39,898 nucleotides of DNA from an uncultured Actinomyces sp. (GCA_938028585.1 CALIZH010000065.1:1-39898), one strand, 5' to 3'. Positions 17,746-25,840 are shown, numbered from the stretch's first letter. Numbers and translations are program-made. The notes: a model not told the origin generated them from the sequence alone.

Positions 17746-19242
17746 TTAGGAAACCGGGTAGCAGTGCTCCGGCTCGGCCAAACCGGGACCGAAGTCAACC
17801 TCTCGACCGTCCAGAGACCAGACATTTCGCGAAATCTGCTGGACGTCCTCGTGGCGAGCAAGCCACTGGCTCAGCTCCGCCTGCTCCTGCTCCGTTAGCC
17901 ACACCAGAGGATCAGACGATGACTTGAAACCGGCGACCGCGGCAACGTCCTGAAGCCACCCAATCTGCTGATCATTCAGCAGGTTCTTCATGTGACGGAA
18001 GAAGATGACATCGGGGTCAACGTCGATGAGCTCACGCAGCCATAGCCGCGATACAGAGCCCATAAATGCATTGCGAGCTTCGGCATCGGAACGATCATCA
18101 GTCGCGTAGTTCTTCCAAATGGGCGCAACATCGCAGCCCACTCGAATTCCATCGTAGAGGCCGATCGCGGGGATGATCAGTGCACCAGAGCCCAGAAGGT
18201 AGGTGTCCTCCCCTGCCGCCTCACGCAAAATCTGCGAACCCAAAACAAATGCGTCGTCGGGGCTTGCTTCGCGATCAAAACGCACGCCTTCAATGGCCGC
18301 TGCGTTAATAAAGTCCGTCTTGATATAGCGGATCCCAGCCTCAAGCAGGTATCCGATGGTGTCGCGCAGATATTCCTGCGCTAAGGGATGCGTCGTATCC
18401 AGCGCGTAGTAGGGACCGCCCCAGTTGTATCCGGCGATAGCTAGCTTCCCATCTTCCGCATGAACGAAAGCTTCGGGGTGCGCCTGAAGGAAAGGCGTTC
18501 CTTCGCGAGCAATGAAGGGAGCGATCCACAGACCGGGAGTCACGCCAAGATCGGAAATGTAGCGAGCACAGGCAGCAAGATCGTGTCCAAACTTCGCATT
18601 CGGACGCCAATCGCCTACATTTAGCTGCCAACCATCATCAATTTGCAAGGCTGTGAAACCAAGTTTTGCAAGCCCGGGAAGCTGTCCCGCAAGAACGTCC
18701 CAGGAAACGTTTTCGTAGTAGGAATACCAAGAACACCACACGCGCGGGGCCTGACCGGGACTACGACGTCGAGGGCGCAGCTGCTCCACATAGGCCTCGA
18801 AAATCTCCGCTTCACTACCCCAACTCACAAACCAGCGAGCCGGACGAATCTCATCGAAGCCAACAAAAACATCTTCATCAGCACGTACCTTCGGGTGCCC
18901 ACCCGCGAGCGCACCGATGAGGAAACCCGCGCCGCCCTCTTCTTCAACAACCGCACCCATCCACGAACCGTGGTGGCGGACGGTGTCATCTGCGCCCGGA
19001 TCATCGGCGGTTGTGCGACGTTCATCAGAGGGAACGCGCAGCGGCGCATCACTCAGTGAATTCCAGCCCGAGGGCGACCAAGAATTGTGCCCGCTGCGGT
19101 AGTACTGGCCACTTTCCATTCCGTGGAGCAGCGCGACACGGCTAGCGTCAATGATTGCGTAGTTGTCACCCTGCTCGATGAGCTGAGCATCGGCTGACGC
19201 GCTCAAAGTGGCGTTGGGAAGGGAAAGTACCAGACGTTGCAT
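17746..19242 (-). CDS. GH36-type alpha-galactosidase (or alpha-N-acetylgalactosaminidase), probably cytoplasmic
   Basis: Retaining alpha-glycosidase of the GH36/clan GH-D type, expected to remove terminal alpha-galactose or alpha-GalNAc from imported oligosaccharides. The 498 residues have no signal peptide. A beta-rich N-terminal domain (about 1-160) precedes the barrel, which shows WCSWYSYYENVSWD (169-182), LQIDDGWQ (199-206), GLWIAPF (237-243), the nucleophile region YIKTDF with D310, and GIRVGCDVAP with the probable acid/base D371. It is shorter than the roughly 700-residue classical GH36 enzymes, closer to the short subgroups. It follows the binding-protein gene by 131 bases, across a hairpin. 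The ribosome-binding site (GAAAGAA) is weak. The substrate is inferred from family only; activity on raffinose-type sugars is also possible. Confidence 0.82.
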   Translation of the reverse strand: MQRLVLSLPNATLSASADAQLIEQGDNYAIIDASRVALLHGMESGQYYRSGHNSWSPSGWNSLSDAPLRVPSDERRTTADDPGADDTVRHHGSWMGAVVEEEGGAGFLIGALAGGHPKVRADEDVFVGFDEIRPARWFVSWGSEAEIFEAYVEQLRPRRRSPGQAPRVWCSWYSYYENVSWDVLAGQLPGLAKLGFTALQIDDGWQLNVGDWRPNAKFGHDLAACARYISDLGVTPGLWIAPFIAREGTPFLQAHPEAFVHAEDGKLAIAGYNWGGPYYALDTTHPLAQEYLRDTIGYLLEAGIRYIKTDFINAAAIEGVRFDREASPDDAFVLGSQILREAAGEDTYLLGSGALIIPAIGLYDGIRVGCDVAPIWKNYATDDRSDAEARNAFMGSVSRLWLRELIDVDPDVIFFRHMKNLLNDQQIGWLQDVAAVAGFKSSSDPLVWLTEQEQAELSQWLARHEDVQQISRNVWSLDGREVDFGPGLAEPEHCYPVS

Positions 19243-19315
19243 GATCGTTCTTTCATTGACGAGGCCGTGGGAAGCGGCGCAGAAGGAAAGGAAAGTTCTG
19301 GGTTTGGGTGTGGAA

Positions 19316-19366
19316 AGCGGGTCCCGCGAACCTGCGATTGGGTAATCGACGGGGGCGGGACCCGCT
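19316..19366 (-). terminator. Strong intra-operon hairpin after the binding-protein gene
   Basis: The arms AGCGGGTCCCGC (19316-19327) and GCGGGACCCGCT (19355-19366) pair perfectly over 12 bases, and an inner stem CGATT/AATCG closes over GGGT. It begins eight bases after the binding-protein stop on the minus strand and is followed by TTTCC rather than a full T-run. It may be a partial terminator or a 3' mRNA stabiliser that keeps binding-protein expression above that of the downstream alpha-galactosidase. Confidence 0.75.
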
Positions 19367-19373
19367 CAGTGGC

Positions 19374-20729
19374 TTACTTGAGCAGGGCGTTTGCCTTCTC
19401 GTTGGCCGCGGTCATGGTCGCCTGAGGATCGGCGCCACCGGCGATCTCCTGGATTGCGTCCTGGATCAGAGCGTTGACCTCGTCACCGTGTGAGAAGACG
19501 GGAACCGGGAAGGTCTCCTTGTTCTCAACGACGGTGGTGAATGCCGAGTTGTCCTGGCCCTTTGCCTCGCGTGCCTTCAGGGACGCTTCGGTGCCCTTGA
19601 TGCTGGCGGGGAAGATGACGCCGGACTCGCCGACCTTGATCTGGCACTTGTCGGAAGCCATGTAGGCGATCCACTTGAATGCCTCATCGGGGTGCTTCGA
19701 GCCGCTCCACACGACGTCGTGCAGGCCGTTCATGGCGCTACGACGTCCAACGGGGCCGATCGGGAGAGGTGCGTAAGCGAACTTCTTCTGCGCATCTGCG
19801 CCCAGGTAGGAAGAGACGGTGAAGGAACCGGCGATGGTCGATGCGGCAATACCTGCGTTCATCGTTGCGTCGGTACCCAGCGAGGACTGCTTATCGAACT
19901 TGGGGGCGTAGCCCTTCTCGATGAGCTGACGTTCCCAAGCGAGGGTGTCGACCAGGCTCTTATCGGCGAAGTTGAACTTGGTGGGGTTCACGGTCTTGTC
20001 GCCGTAGGTGAAGCCGTTGGAAGCGGCGAATTCGCCCCAGCCGTTCTGGCCGATTGCGCCGTCTGCCCACTCGGGGTAGTAGCCGTAGCGCTTGACGTTG
20101 TTCTTATCGAAGGCCGGGTCAAGTCCGTTGTGGCCATTGGCGTCAACGGTGGTCTTTGCAACGAATTCCTGGAAGGTGCCGCCATCGGTGGGGTTCCAGG
20201 TCAGCTTGGCCATGTCTTCCTTGGTGTAGCCAGCTTCCTTTGCGACCTCGGTGTCGTAGAGCAGACCCATGGTGTCCCAGTCCTTGGGCAGGCCGTAACG
20301 CTTGCCCTCGAACTTCGACAGATCAGCAAGTCCGGGCTGGTAGATGGAGTCATCGATTCCAGCTTCCTTCGCCTTGTCAGTGATATCCAGAATCTGCTTG
20401 GAATCAATGAACTGGAGAAGACGCGTGGAGTGATCGACGAAGGTGTCGGGGGCGTTCGATGCTGCCAGCTGAGTGGTCAGCGTATCCCAGTACTGACTCC
20501 ATGCGGTCTGGGTGATCTTGACGGTGATGTTCGGGTTTTCTGCGTGGAAGTCGTCAGCGCACTTCTGGTACAGAGGAGCTTGACGGTCATCCCACAGCCA
20601 GTAGCTGACGGTCACACCGTCGCCCGATGCCGAGGAACTCGAGGTGCTCGAGGAGTTGGCGTTGCACGCGCCCAGGGACAGCGCCATTGCTGCGACAATC
20701 CCCGCTGAGACTACGGTACGAGTTTTCAT
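19374..20729 (-). CDS. ABC transporter sugar-binding lipoprotein
   Basis: Family 1 (MalE-like) extracellular solute-binding protein, membrane-anchored by an N-terminal lipid. From ATG 20729 it has 451 residues. The lipoprotein signal peptide MKTRTVVSAGIVAAMALSLGAC ends at lipobox LGAC (residues 19-22); a Ser-rich linker follows, then the two-lobed binding domain (TVSYWLWDDRQAPLYQKCAD is the first strand-helix unit). It delivers the oligosaccharide to the two permeases encoded just upstream in the same operon. The next in-frame start upstream, at 20753, lacks support. The ligand is not readable from sequence; the neighbouring GH36 gene suggests an alpha-galactoside. Confidence 0.9.
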   Translation of the reverse strand: MKTRTVVSAGIVAAMALSLGACNANSSSTSSSSASGDGVTVSYWLWDDRQAPLYQKCADDFHAENPNITVKITQTAWSQYWDTLTTQLAASNAPDTFVDHSTRLLQFIDSKQILDITDKAKEAGIDDSIYQPGLADLSKFEGKRYGLPKDWDTMGLLYDTEVAKEAGYTKEDMAKLTWNPTDGGTFQEFVAKTTVDANGHNGLDPAFDKNNVKRYGYYPEWADGAIGQNGWGEFAASNGFTYGDKTVNPTKFNFADKSLVDTLAWERQLIEKGYAPKFDKQSSLGTDATMNAGIAASTIAGSFTVSSYLGADAQKKFAYAPLPIGPVGRRSAMNGLHDVVWSGSKHPDEAFKWIAYMASDKCQIKVGESGVIFPASIKGTEASLKAREAKGQDNSAFTTVVENKETFPVPVFSHGDEVNALIQDAIQEIAGGADPQATMTAANEKANALLK

Positions 20730-20760
20730 GTGTGGTTCTTTCTCTTCAGGCACTTTCGTG

Positions 20761-21639
20761 CTATTTGATTCCAGAGAAGTTCAGGGACTCAACCAGCTTG
20801 CGTCCCATGAGAATCAGGAGGATCAGGACCGGGATGACGCTGAGCGTTGACCCTGCCATGAGTCCGGTCCAGTCGGGTGCCCTATTGGGCGATTGCTGCT
20901 GGAAAATTCCCAGAGCAACGGTGAGGAGCTGAGCGCCTTCGCGCCCGGTCAGCAGCGGCCAGAGGAAGTCTTTCCACATGCCGATGATCGTAATGAGGGT
21001 CATCGTCATGATTGGTCCTGCGGACATGGGGATGGTTACTTTGAAGAGACGGCGGACGGGTCCCAATCCGTCAAGCATTGCCGCTTCCTCCACTTCCCGA
21101 GGCAGGGAGAGGAAGAACTGCCGCAGGAAGAAGATTGAGAAGGGTGCCATGAAAAGTGCGGGAAGCATCATGCCCTGCATCGTGTTCAGCCAGCCAAGCT
21201 GCTTAATCAACACGTAGTTCGGCAGAAGCGAGAAGATCCCGGGGATCATGAGCGCACCAATGACGCACGCAAAGAGCGCATTTTTGAAGGGGAACTTCAA
21301 ACGGGCGAAAGCGTAGGCCGCGCATGAAGCGAAGAAGGTCTGAATGATGGCAATACCGCCCGCGTAAATCAGCGAGTTCGTTGTTGCAATAGCGAAGTTG
21401 ATCGTTGCTCCACTACCGCCGGCTGCCATAGCCTCTTCAACGGAAACCATTCCAAGAATTCTCTTGAAATTGATCATCGTCGGGTGAGAGGGCCACAGCC
21501 TCGTTGATTCGGCAATGAGATCAGCCTGCGGCGTGATCGCCGTGCGGATCATCCAGTAGAAGGGGAAGACCGTCACAAGAACTGCGATCGCGATGATTGC
21601 CCACGCGACAACTTTGGAAGGTTGGAATTTCTTGAGCAT
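20761..21639 (-). CDS. Carbohydrate ABC transporter permease (MalG-like)
   Basis: Inner-membrane permease of a CUT1 sugar importer. It has 292 residues with about six hydrophobic helices. The EAA loop that docks the ATPase is clear: EEAAMLDGLGPVRRLFKVTI. The start is ATG 21639 with AGGGGA upstream, 11 bases after the preceding permease gene. It should form a heterodimer with that permease. No ATPase gene lies nearby, so a shared MsmK/UgpC-type ATPase encoded elsewhere is inferred. Confidence 0.93.
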   Translation of the reverse strand: MLKKFQPSKVVAWAIIAIAVLVTVFPFYWMIRTAITPQADLIAESTRLWPSHPTMINFKRILGMVSVEEAMAAGGSGATINFAIATTNSLIYAGGIAIIQTFFASCAAYAFARLKFPFKNALFACVIGALMIPGIFSLLPNYVLIKQLGWLNTMQGMMLPALFMAPFSIFFLRQFFLSLPREVEEAAMLDGLGPVRRLFKVTIPMSAGPIMTMTLITIIGMWKDFLWPLLTGREGAQLLTVALGIFQQQSPNRAPDWTGLMAGSTLSVIPVLILLILMGRKLVESLNFSGIK

Positions 21640-21650
21640 GATTGGTCCCC

Positions 21651-22658
21651 TTAGGCCAGATCCGACGAGCCGGCGCGCATGAGGCGCAATTGGATTGCGG
21701 TGAAGATTGCCAAGACGACAACCAAGAGCATTGCGACGGCGGAGGCGTAGCCCATCTTCAGGAAGGTGAAGCCCTGCTGGTAGATGTAGTAGTAAATGAC
21801 GCGAACTGCGGGAATTGGGTGTCCGGCGTAACCGATCTGAACCGTATCGAAGATCTGGAAGGATCCAATCAGACCCATGACGAGGACCAGAACCAAAACA
21901 GGACGCAGAAGCGGAAGCGTAATTCCGAAGAACATTCGCGTCTCGCCAGCACCATCTAGCGACGCACTTTCATAGAGTTCACCGGGGATCTGCAGCATGC
22001 CTGCGTATAAAAGCAGTGCGGTGTATCCGGTGTAGGCCCAGATATTAATTCCGGCGACGATCGGCATTGCTGCGTTGGCGTTGTAGAAAGTCACGCCATC
22101 AACACCAACCATTGAAAGTAGGTGAGTAACAAAACCGATATTTGAATCGAGGAGCCATCCCCAGATCAGCGCGATGGCGACATTGGGAACCAGCCACGGC
22201 AAGAGCAAGAGCGAGCGAACCCAGGTTGCGCGAGCAAATCGCTGCATGAGTGCTGCAAGAAGCAATCCGAGGAAAGTCTGTCCCACGATGTTGTACAGCG
22301 CGTAAGCAATGGTGACTTTGAAGGCGTTCCAGACTTCCTTATCGGCAATTGCCTTGCTGTAGTTGTCCAGGCCAACCCAGTTGGCCTCACCGATCAGATT
22401 GAAGTCTGTGAAGGAATACCACAGGCCCCGAAGTGCGGGGTAGACGTAGAAGATGAAGAAACCGATGAAGGTCGGAATGAGGAAGATTGCAGCGGCCCGG
22501 CGATCATCGCGACGCTTGAGCGTACGAGTTCCAGCCGCATCTGCGCTCGAGTGCAGACCCTGCTTCTTCTCTGCCAGCTGCGCTCCCTGTTGCGCGCTGG
22601 TTTTCTGCGAATCAGAACCGGTCCCTGACCGATCTTCCGCAAGTGTGGGGCTCTTCAT
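21651..22658 (-). CDS. Carbohydrate ABC transporter permease (MalF-like)
   Basis: Partner permease and first gene of the alpha-galactoside operon. It has 335 residues from ATG 22658 (MKSPTLAED), preceded by GGAGG at eight bases; earlier in-frame starts would fall at or before the predicted transcript start. A hydrophilic N-terminal segment of about 65 residues precedes the first helix (AAIFLIPTFIGFFIFYVYPA). The EAA loop is YESASLDGAGETRMFFGITL. Transcription probably begins near 22684 from a promoter whose -35 box lies in the inverted repeat at 22711-22731. Confidence 0.92.
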   Translation of the reverse strand: MKSPTLAEDRSGTGSDSQKTSAQQGAQLAEKKQGLHSSADAAGTRTLKRRDDRRAAAIFLIPTFIGFFIFYVYPALRGLWYSFTDFNLIGEANWVGLDNYSKAIADKEVWNAFKVTIAYALYNIVGQTFLGLLLAALMQRFARATWVRSLLLLPWLVPNVAIALIWGWLLDSNIGFVTHLLSMVGVDGVTFYNANAAMPIVAGINIWAYTGYTALLLYAGMLQIPGELYESASLDGAGETRMFFGITLPLLRPVLVLVLVMGLIGSFQIFDTVQIGYAGHPIPAVRVIYYYIYQQGFTFLKMGYASAVAMLLVVVLAIFTAIQLRLMRAGSSDLA

Positions 22659-22690
22659 TGAGTACACCTCCATTGCTGTGACAGGCACTA

Positions 22691-22718
22691 ATTAAACACC
22701 TTGAACAAAGTTTGTCAA
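22691..22718 (-). promoter_or_regulatory. Strong promoter of the permease-SBP-GH36 operon
   Basis: Minus-strand TTGACA (22718-22713, perfect -35 consensus) and TTTAAT (22696-22691, five of six) are spaced by 16 bases. The leader of about 26 nt carries GGAGG before ATG 22658. The -35 box is the second arm of the operator at 22711-22731, so a bound repressor would block RNA polymerase. Confidence 0.75.
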
Positions 22719-22731
22719 GACCATTGACAAA
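22711..22731. promoter_or_regulatory. Perfect inverted repeat, probable operator of the ROK regulator
   Basis: TTTGTCAA (22711-22718), spacer GACCA, TTGACAAA (22724-22731): 8-bp perfect arms with a 5-bp spacer. A third, imperfect half-site TTGAACAAA lies at 22701-22709. The element lies in the divergent region between the permease operon and the DUF4874/DUF4832-like gene and contains the -35 box of the former. A plus-strand TTGACA (22724-22729) may serve the other side, although I find no good -10 for it. A close copy lies at 27081-27101. Confidence 0.8.
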
Positions 22732-22805
22732 GCTGATCACGCTCTGCTTCACTACTTGTCACGAGCTCAATGTCAGAGCTCAATCGCCCGAAAGGACTCT
22801 CAACG

Positions 22806-24503
22806 ATGAGAAAAACACCAGCTTTTCTTCTCTCAGGCGCACTCGCGACGGCACTGACGATTGCCGCCCTGCCGGCCACGGCCTCGGACGCGGGAAATGG
22901 AGAATGGACGCAACTCAAGAGCGCTCCAGCCCCCATTTCCAACCCCCTCAAGGGCTTCTTCCCCTTCGCGCCCGATGACGGAAGCGAGTTGCCTGCCGCA
23001 GAAGGCTCACTCCCCTACACGATGGAATGGACCTACTTCCCCGTCAGTGACGTCGTCACCGCAAAGGGCGTCTACGACTGGAGCAAGGTCGACAAGATGC
23101 TCGACGCCATCGCCTCCCGCGGACACCAAGCAGTGTTCCGTTTCTACCTGGACTACCCCACCAGGAAGTCCGGAGTTCCGCAGTATCTCATCGATGAAGG
23201 AATCAACACTTCTCGCACCTACACGGTCTTTGATAACAATCGCGTATCATTTTCGCCTGACTACAATGACCCCCGCGTTCAGGAAATGATGCTTGACTTC
23301 GTCAAGGCACTGGGCGAAAAGTATGACGGCGATGCGCGCGTGGGTTATTTGACCGCCGGCCTCATTGGTTTCTGGGGAGAAGACCACACCTGGCCCATGA
23401 ACGGTGAAGTAAGCGCAGACAACCCCAAGGGCGAAAACTGGATGCCCAGCGACGAATTCCGCGCCAAGCTGGTTGCCGCATGGGATAGCGCATTCAACGA
23501 CACCCACATTCTGTACCGCCTCCCCACCGAGGCAACGAAGGCCCACCACATGGGCTACCACGATGACTCTTTCGCCTACTCAACCCTTGACAATGTTGAC
23601 TGGCACTTCATGGCACACATGAAGAATCAGGGCGAAGACAAGGCGTGGCAGAACGTTCCAATCGGTGGCGAGGTTTACCCGCCATTGCAGACCTGCATCT
23701 TCTCTCAGCCTTTGAACTGCCCGGGTGCGGAAGCAGAAAAGGCACAGGGTCGTAACTTCGACATGGTGAAGTCCATCGAGGCCACTCACGCCACCTGGCT
23801 CATCAACCACAAGGCTTTCCTTGTCGGATACAAGGGCGCAGACCTGGAGCGAGCAAAGGAAGCAAATGCTCTTATGGGTTACACCCTGAGCGCTAAGAAG
23901 GCTCGGACGACCGTGAAGAATTCCTCCGTCACCGTCGAAGCAGAGATCGCCAACACCGGCCTCGCCCCCTTCTACGCGAATTGGCCGATTGAGGTCGCGC
24001 TGGTGAACAGCAAGGGCGAGAAGGTCGTTTCCAAGACCATTGAGTCCCCGCTTCCCTCCGTCGAGCCCGGATCCTCAACGACTGTCGAGGCCACGCTTGA
24101 CCTGAGCAGTGGCGCTGGAGAACGTGGCGCCCAGGCAGCTACCGCCCCCGCAAGCGGAGATCTCACTGCAGTCCTTCGGGTTGTCAATCCGCTACCCAAT
24201 GGCGTACCTGTGGCATTTGCAAACGAAGCAATGGGCACAACCCTTCCCGGCTACTTGAGCCTGGGAACGGTGTCTTTGGGCACCTCGCTTCCGGCTCTGC
24301 CTTCCACGCCAAAGGGCAATGACTCGAACACGCCCGGCGGTTCCACTGAAGCCAAGGCAGCTAGCACTTCTACTGAAAAGCAGAGTGCAGAAGCCCCCAA
24401 GACGAAGCTGGCGCGCACCGGCACCGTCGGTGGCGCTGTTCTTGCACTTGCAGCGGGCGCGCTTGGGCTTGGAGCCCTTCTGATTCGCCGCACGCGCGCC
24501 TGA
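22806..24503 (+). CDS. Secreted, cell-wall-anchored DUF4874/DUF4832-like protein, putative glycoside hydrolase
   Basis: Surface protein of 565 residues from ATG 22806, with AAGGA upstream. A signal peptide (1 to about 27) is cleaved near PATA/SDA. The core starts with NPLKGFFPF (46-54) and resembles, from memory, the DUF4874 (about 45-200) plus DUF4832 (about 210-490) pair, a TIM-barrel-like fold never assigned a reaction to my knowledge. GFWGEDH (E192) and GGEVYP (E289) look like a pair of catalytic glutamates. A beta-sandwich-like part follows, then a Ser/Thr/Pro linker (500-533). The C-terminal sorting signal is LARTG (535-539), a hydrophobic helix and RRTRA, the LAXTG type used by class E sortases. 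It is divergent from the permease operon and probably acts on the glycan outside the cell. Catalysis is inference; a pure binding role is possible. Confidence 0.72.
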   Translation: MRKTPAFLLSGALATALTIAALPATASDAGNGEWTQLKSAPAPISNPLKGFFPFAPDDGSELPAAEGSLPYTMEWTYFPVSDVVTAKGVYDWSKVDKMLDAIASRGHQAVFRFYLDYPTRKSGVPQYLIDEGINTSRTYTVFDNNRVSFSPDYNDPRVQEMMLDFVKALGEKYDGDARVGYLTAGLIGFWGEDHTWPMNGEVSADNPKGENWMPSDEFRAKLVAAWDSAFNDTHILYRLPTEATKAHHMGYHDDSFAYSTLDNVDWHFMAHMKNQGEDKAWQNVPIGGEVYPPLQTCIFSQPLNCPGAEAEKAQGRNFDMVKSIEATHATWLINHKAFLVGYKGADLERAKEANALMGYTLSAKKARTTVKNSSVTVEAEIANTGLAPFYANWPIEVALVNSKGEKVVSKTIESPLPSVEPGSSTTVEATLDLSSGAGERGAQAATAPASGDLTAVLRVVNPLPNGVPVAFANEAMGTTLPGYLSLGTVSLGTSLPALPSTPKGNDSNTPGGSTEAKAASTSTEKQSAEAPKTKLARTGTVGGAVLALAAGALGLGALLIRRTRA

Positions 24504-24551
24504 TAGGCGTCGCAACTGTCGAGTATTCAGAATTATTCGACTCGCCTATCA
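24501..24551 (+). terminator. Hairpin containing the stop codon of the surface-protein gene
   Basis: TGATAGGCG (24501-24509) pairs with CGCCTATCA (24543-24551), and inner arms GTCGA (24518-24522) and TCGAC (24537-24541) add stem. The TGA stop codon of the surface-protein gene is the first three bases of the left arm. There is no T-run; it adjoins a second hairpin. Confidence 0.6.
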
Positions 24552-24587
24552 GCGTAGGCTCAGGATTTCCTTCCTGGGCCTACGCTG
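24550..24587 (+). terminator. Second, stronger hairpin between the surface-protein gene and the ROK gene
   Basis: CAGCGTAGGC (24550-24559) pairs perfectly with GCCTACGCTG (24578-24587); a T-G wobble and inner CAGGA/TCCTG extend the stem. The following AATTGGTCTC is not a classical T-run. It may be a factor-aided terminator, which would mean that the ROK gene has its own promoter or is expressed by read-through. Confidence 0.65.
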
Positions 24588-24617
24588 AATTGGTCTCATC
24601 CCAACGAAGAGAGAGCC

Positions 24618-25778
24618 ATGACTCAGACCTACGGCCCCGACCGCATCAGGGAAATGAATTCCCTCGCGGTGCTCGCACACTTGCGCGCTATTGAGGACAC
24701 AACTTCCTCTCAAATTGCTGCCGCAACGGGCCTCTCACGCACTTCGGTCAATGCAACGATCACTGATCTTGAGCGTTTGGGATGGGTCCAATCCCTGCCA
24801 CCGACGTCACCTCCGACCGGGCGCCCAGCAAAGCGCTACCGTTTCCGTTCAGAGTCGGGTTTCGTCTTGGGTGTCGATATTGGGGCAAACCGAATCGCGA
24901 CCTCCTTGACCGATCTATGCGGTGAAGAAAAGTGCGCAGAAGAAACCGAATTGGCCCCTTCTTCAGCTGCTCCAAGGCGAATGGAAGCTGTTCAGCACAC
25001 TATTTCCCACACCCTTGAGAAAAACCCCTCCTACCGCGACGGCCTGGCACTGATTTCGGTCGCAGTCACCGGCCCCGTTGACGAGGCCGGAAGGATGCCT
25101 TTCGGCGGCCCTCTTCCCGGTTGGGAGAGCGTGCCAATGGTTCAAGAGCTTCAGGCATGCTACAAACGCCCAGTTACCGTTGAGAATGACTGTAAGTGCG
25201 CTCTGGATGCAGAGTCGCACCTCGGTCAGGCACAAGATGTTTCTTCTGCCGTCTACATCATGGCCGGCGCACGAATTGGCGCATCCTTCATGATCGACGG
25301 AAAGGTCTGCCGCGGTTCAGGCGGTGCGGCCGGAGAAATTGGTGCACTCCCTCACCTCAATTGGTACAAGACACCCGCTCACTTCTTCACGCACTCTCAG
25401 CTTCCCGCTGACCTTTCTCATCGCGCAGCAGCGCGGTGGGTGTGCGACCGGATGAGGGATGGCGACGCAGAAGCAACGCGGATTGTCAAAGAATTCGCAC
25501 GAGACCTTGCCCTTGGAGCAGCGGCGTTGATTCTGACGATTGACCCAGAAGTTCTCATCCTTGGCGGCGGTATCTCAGCGTCCGCAGACCTGTGGAAGGA
25601 CGAATTTTCTTCACGCCTCGAAGAACTCACGATCCACATGCCCGAAATCCGCGTCTCTCAGCTGGGCGGACGCGGAGTGGTTCAAGGCGCTGTGTGCCGC
25701 GGAATCGACCAAATTACGGCCCACGCCTGCGGAGAGCAATTGCTCCCAGCATCGGAAGTTATTCAGATCGTCTCCTAA
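24618..25778 (+). CDS. ROK-family transcriptional regulator
   Basis: Probable sugar-responsive repressor of the flanking locus, 386 residues. The N terminus (about 12-75) is a MarR/NagC-like winged helix (SSQIAAATGLSRTSVNATIT). The ROK domain begins at about 82 (GFVLGVDIGANRI) and includes GPVDEAGRMPFGGPLPGW, VENDCKCALDAE and RGSGGAAGEIGALPH. The zinc motif CxCGxxGCxE that ROK kinases and many ROK repressors carry is absent, and the histidine expected after GEIG is alanine, so kinase activity is unlikely. The ribosome-binding site is AGAGAGAG. The 21-bp inverted repeats at 22711 and 27081 are the likely targets, inferred from position. Confidence 0.88.
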   Translation: MTQTYGPDRIREMNSLAVLAHLRAIEDTTSSQIAAATGLSRTSVNATITDLERLGWVQSLPPTSPPTGRPAKRYRFRSESGFVLGVDIGANRIATSLTDLCGEEKCAEETELAPSSAAPRRMEAVQHTISHTLEKNPSYRDGLALISVAVTGPVDEAGRMPFGGPLPGWESVPMVQELQACYKRPVTVENDCKCALDAESHLGQAQDVSSAVYIMAGARIGASFMIDGKVCRGSGGAAGEIGALPHLNWYKTPAHFFTHSQLPADLSHRAAARWVCDRMRDGDAEATRIVKEFARDLALGAAALILTIDPEVLILGGGISASADLWKDEFSSRLEELTIHMPEIRVSQLGGRGVVQGAVCRGIDQITAHACGEQLLPASEVIQIVS

Positions 25779-25799
25779 ATTGATCGTGTCCTAAAAGAT

Positions 25800-25830
25800 T
25801 GGGGGGTGGCCGTAGCCACCCCCCACTTTT
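25800..25830. terminator. Bidirectional intrinsic terminator
   Basis: TGGGGGGTGGC (25800-25810), loop CGTA, GCCACCCCCCA (25815-25825): an 11-bp perfect stem. CTTTT follows on the plus strand and AATCTTTT on the minus strand. It lies between the convergent ROK gene (stop 25778) and oxidoreductase gene (stop 25843-25841) and should end both transcripts. Confidence 0.92.
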
Positions 25831-25840
25831 CACCTAAGTC

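Noticed and set aside
19243..19265. TTGACGAG before the GH36 start as a third ROK operator
   Set aside because: It matches only five bases of one half-site and has no partner arm.
19692..20708. 338-codon plus-strand frame opposite the first binding-protein gene
   Set aside because: Gly/Val/Leu-rich translation mirrors the codon pattern of the binding protein, and the minus-strand gene has a lipobox and full family length.
22701..22718. A second operator formed by TTGAACAAA and TTTGTCAA
   Set aside because: The arms match only with an inserted base, and no other copy was seen; kept as a possible accessory half-site only.
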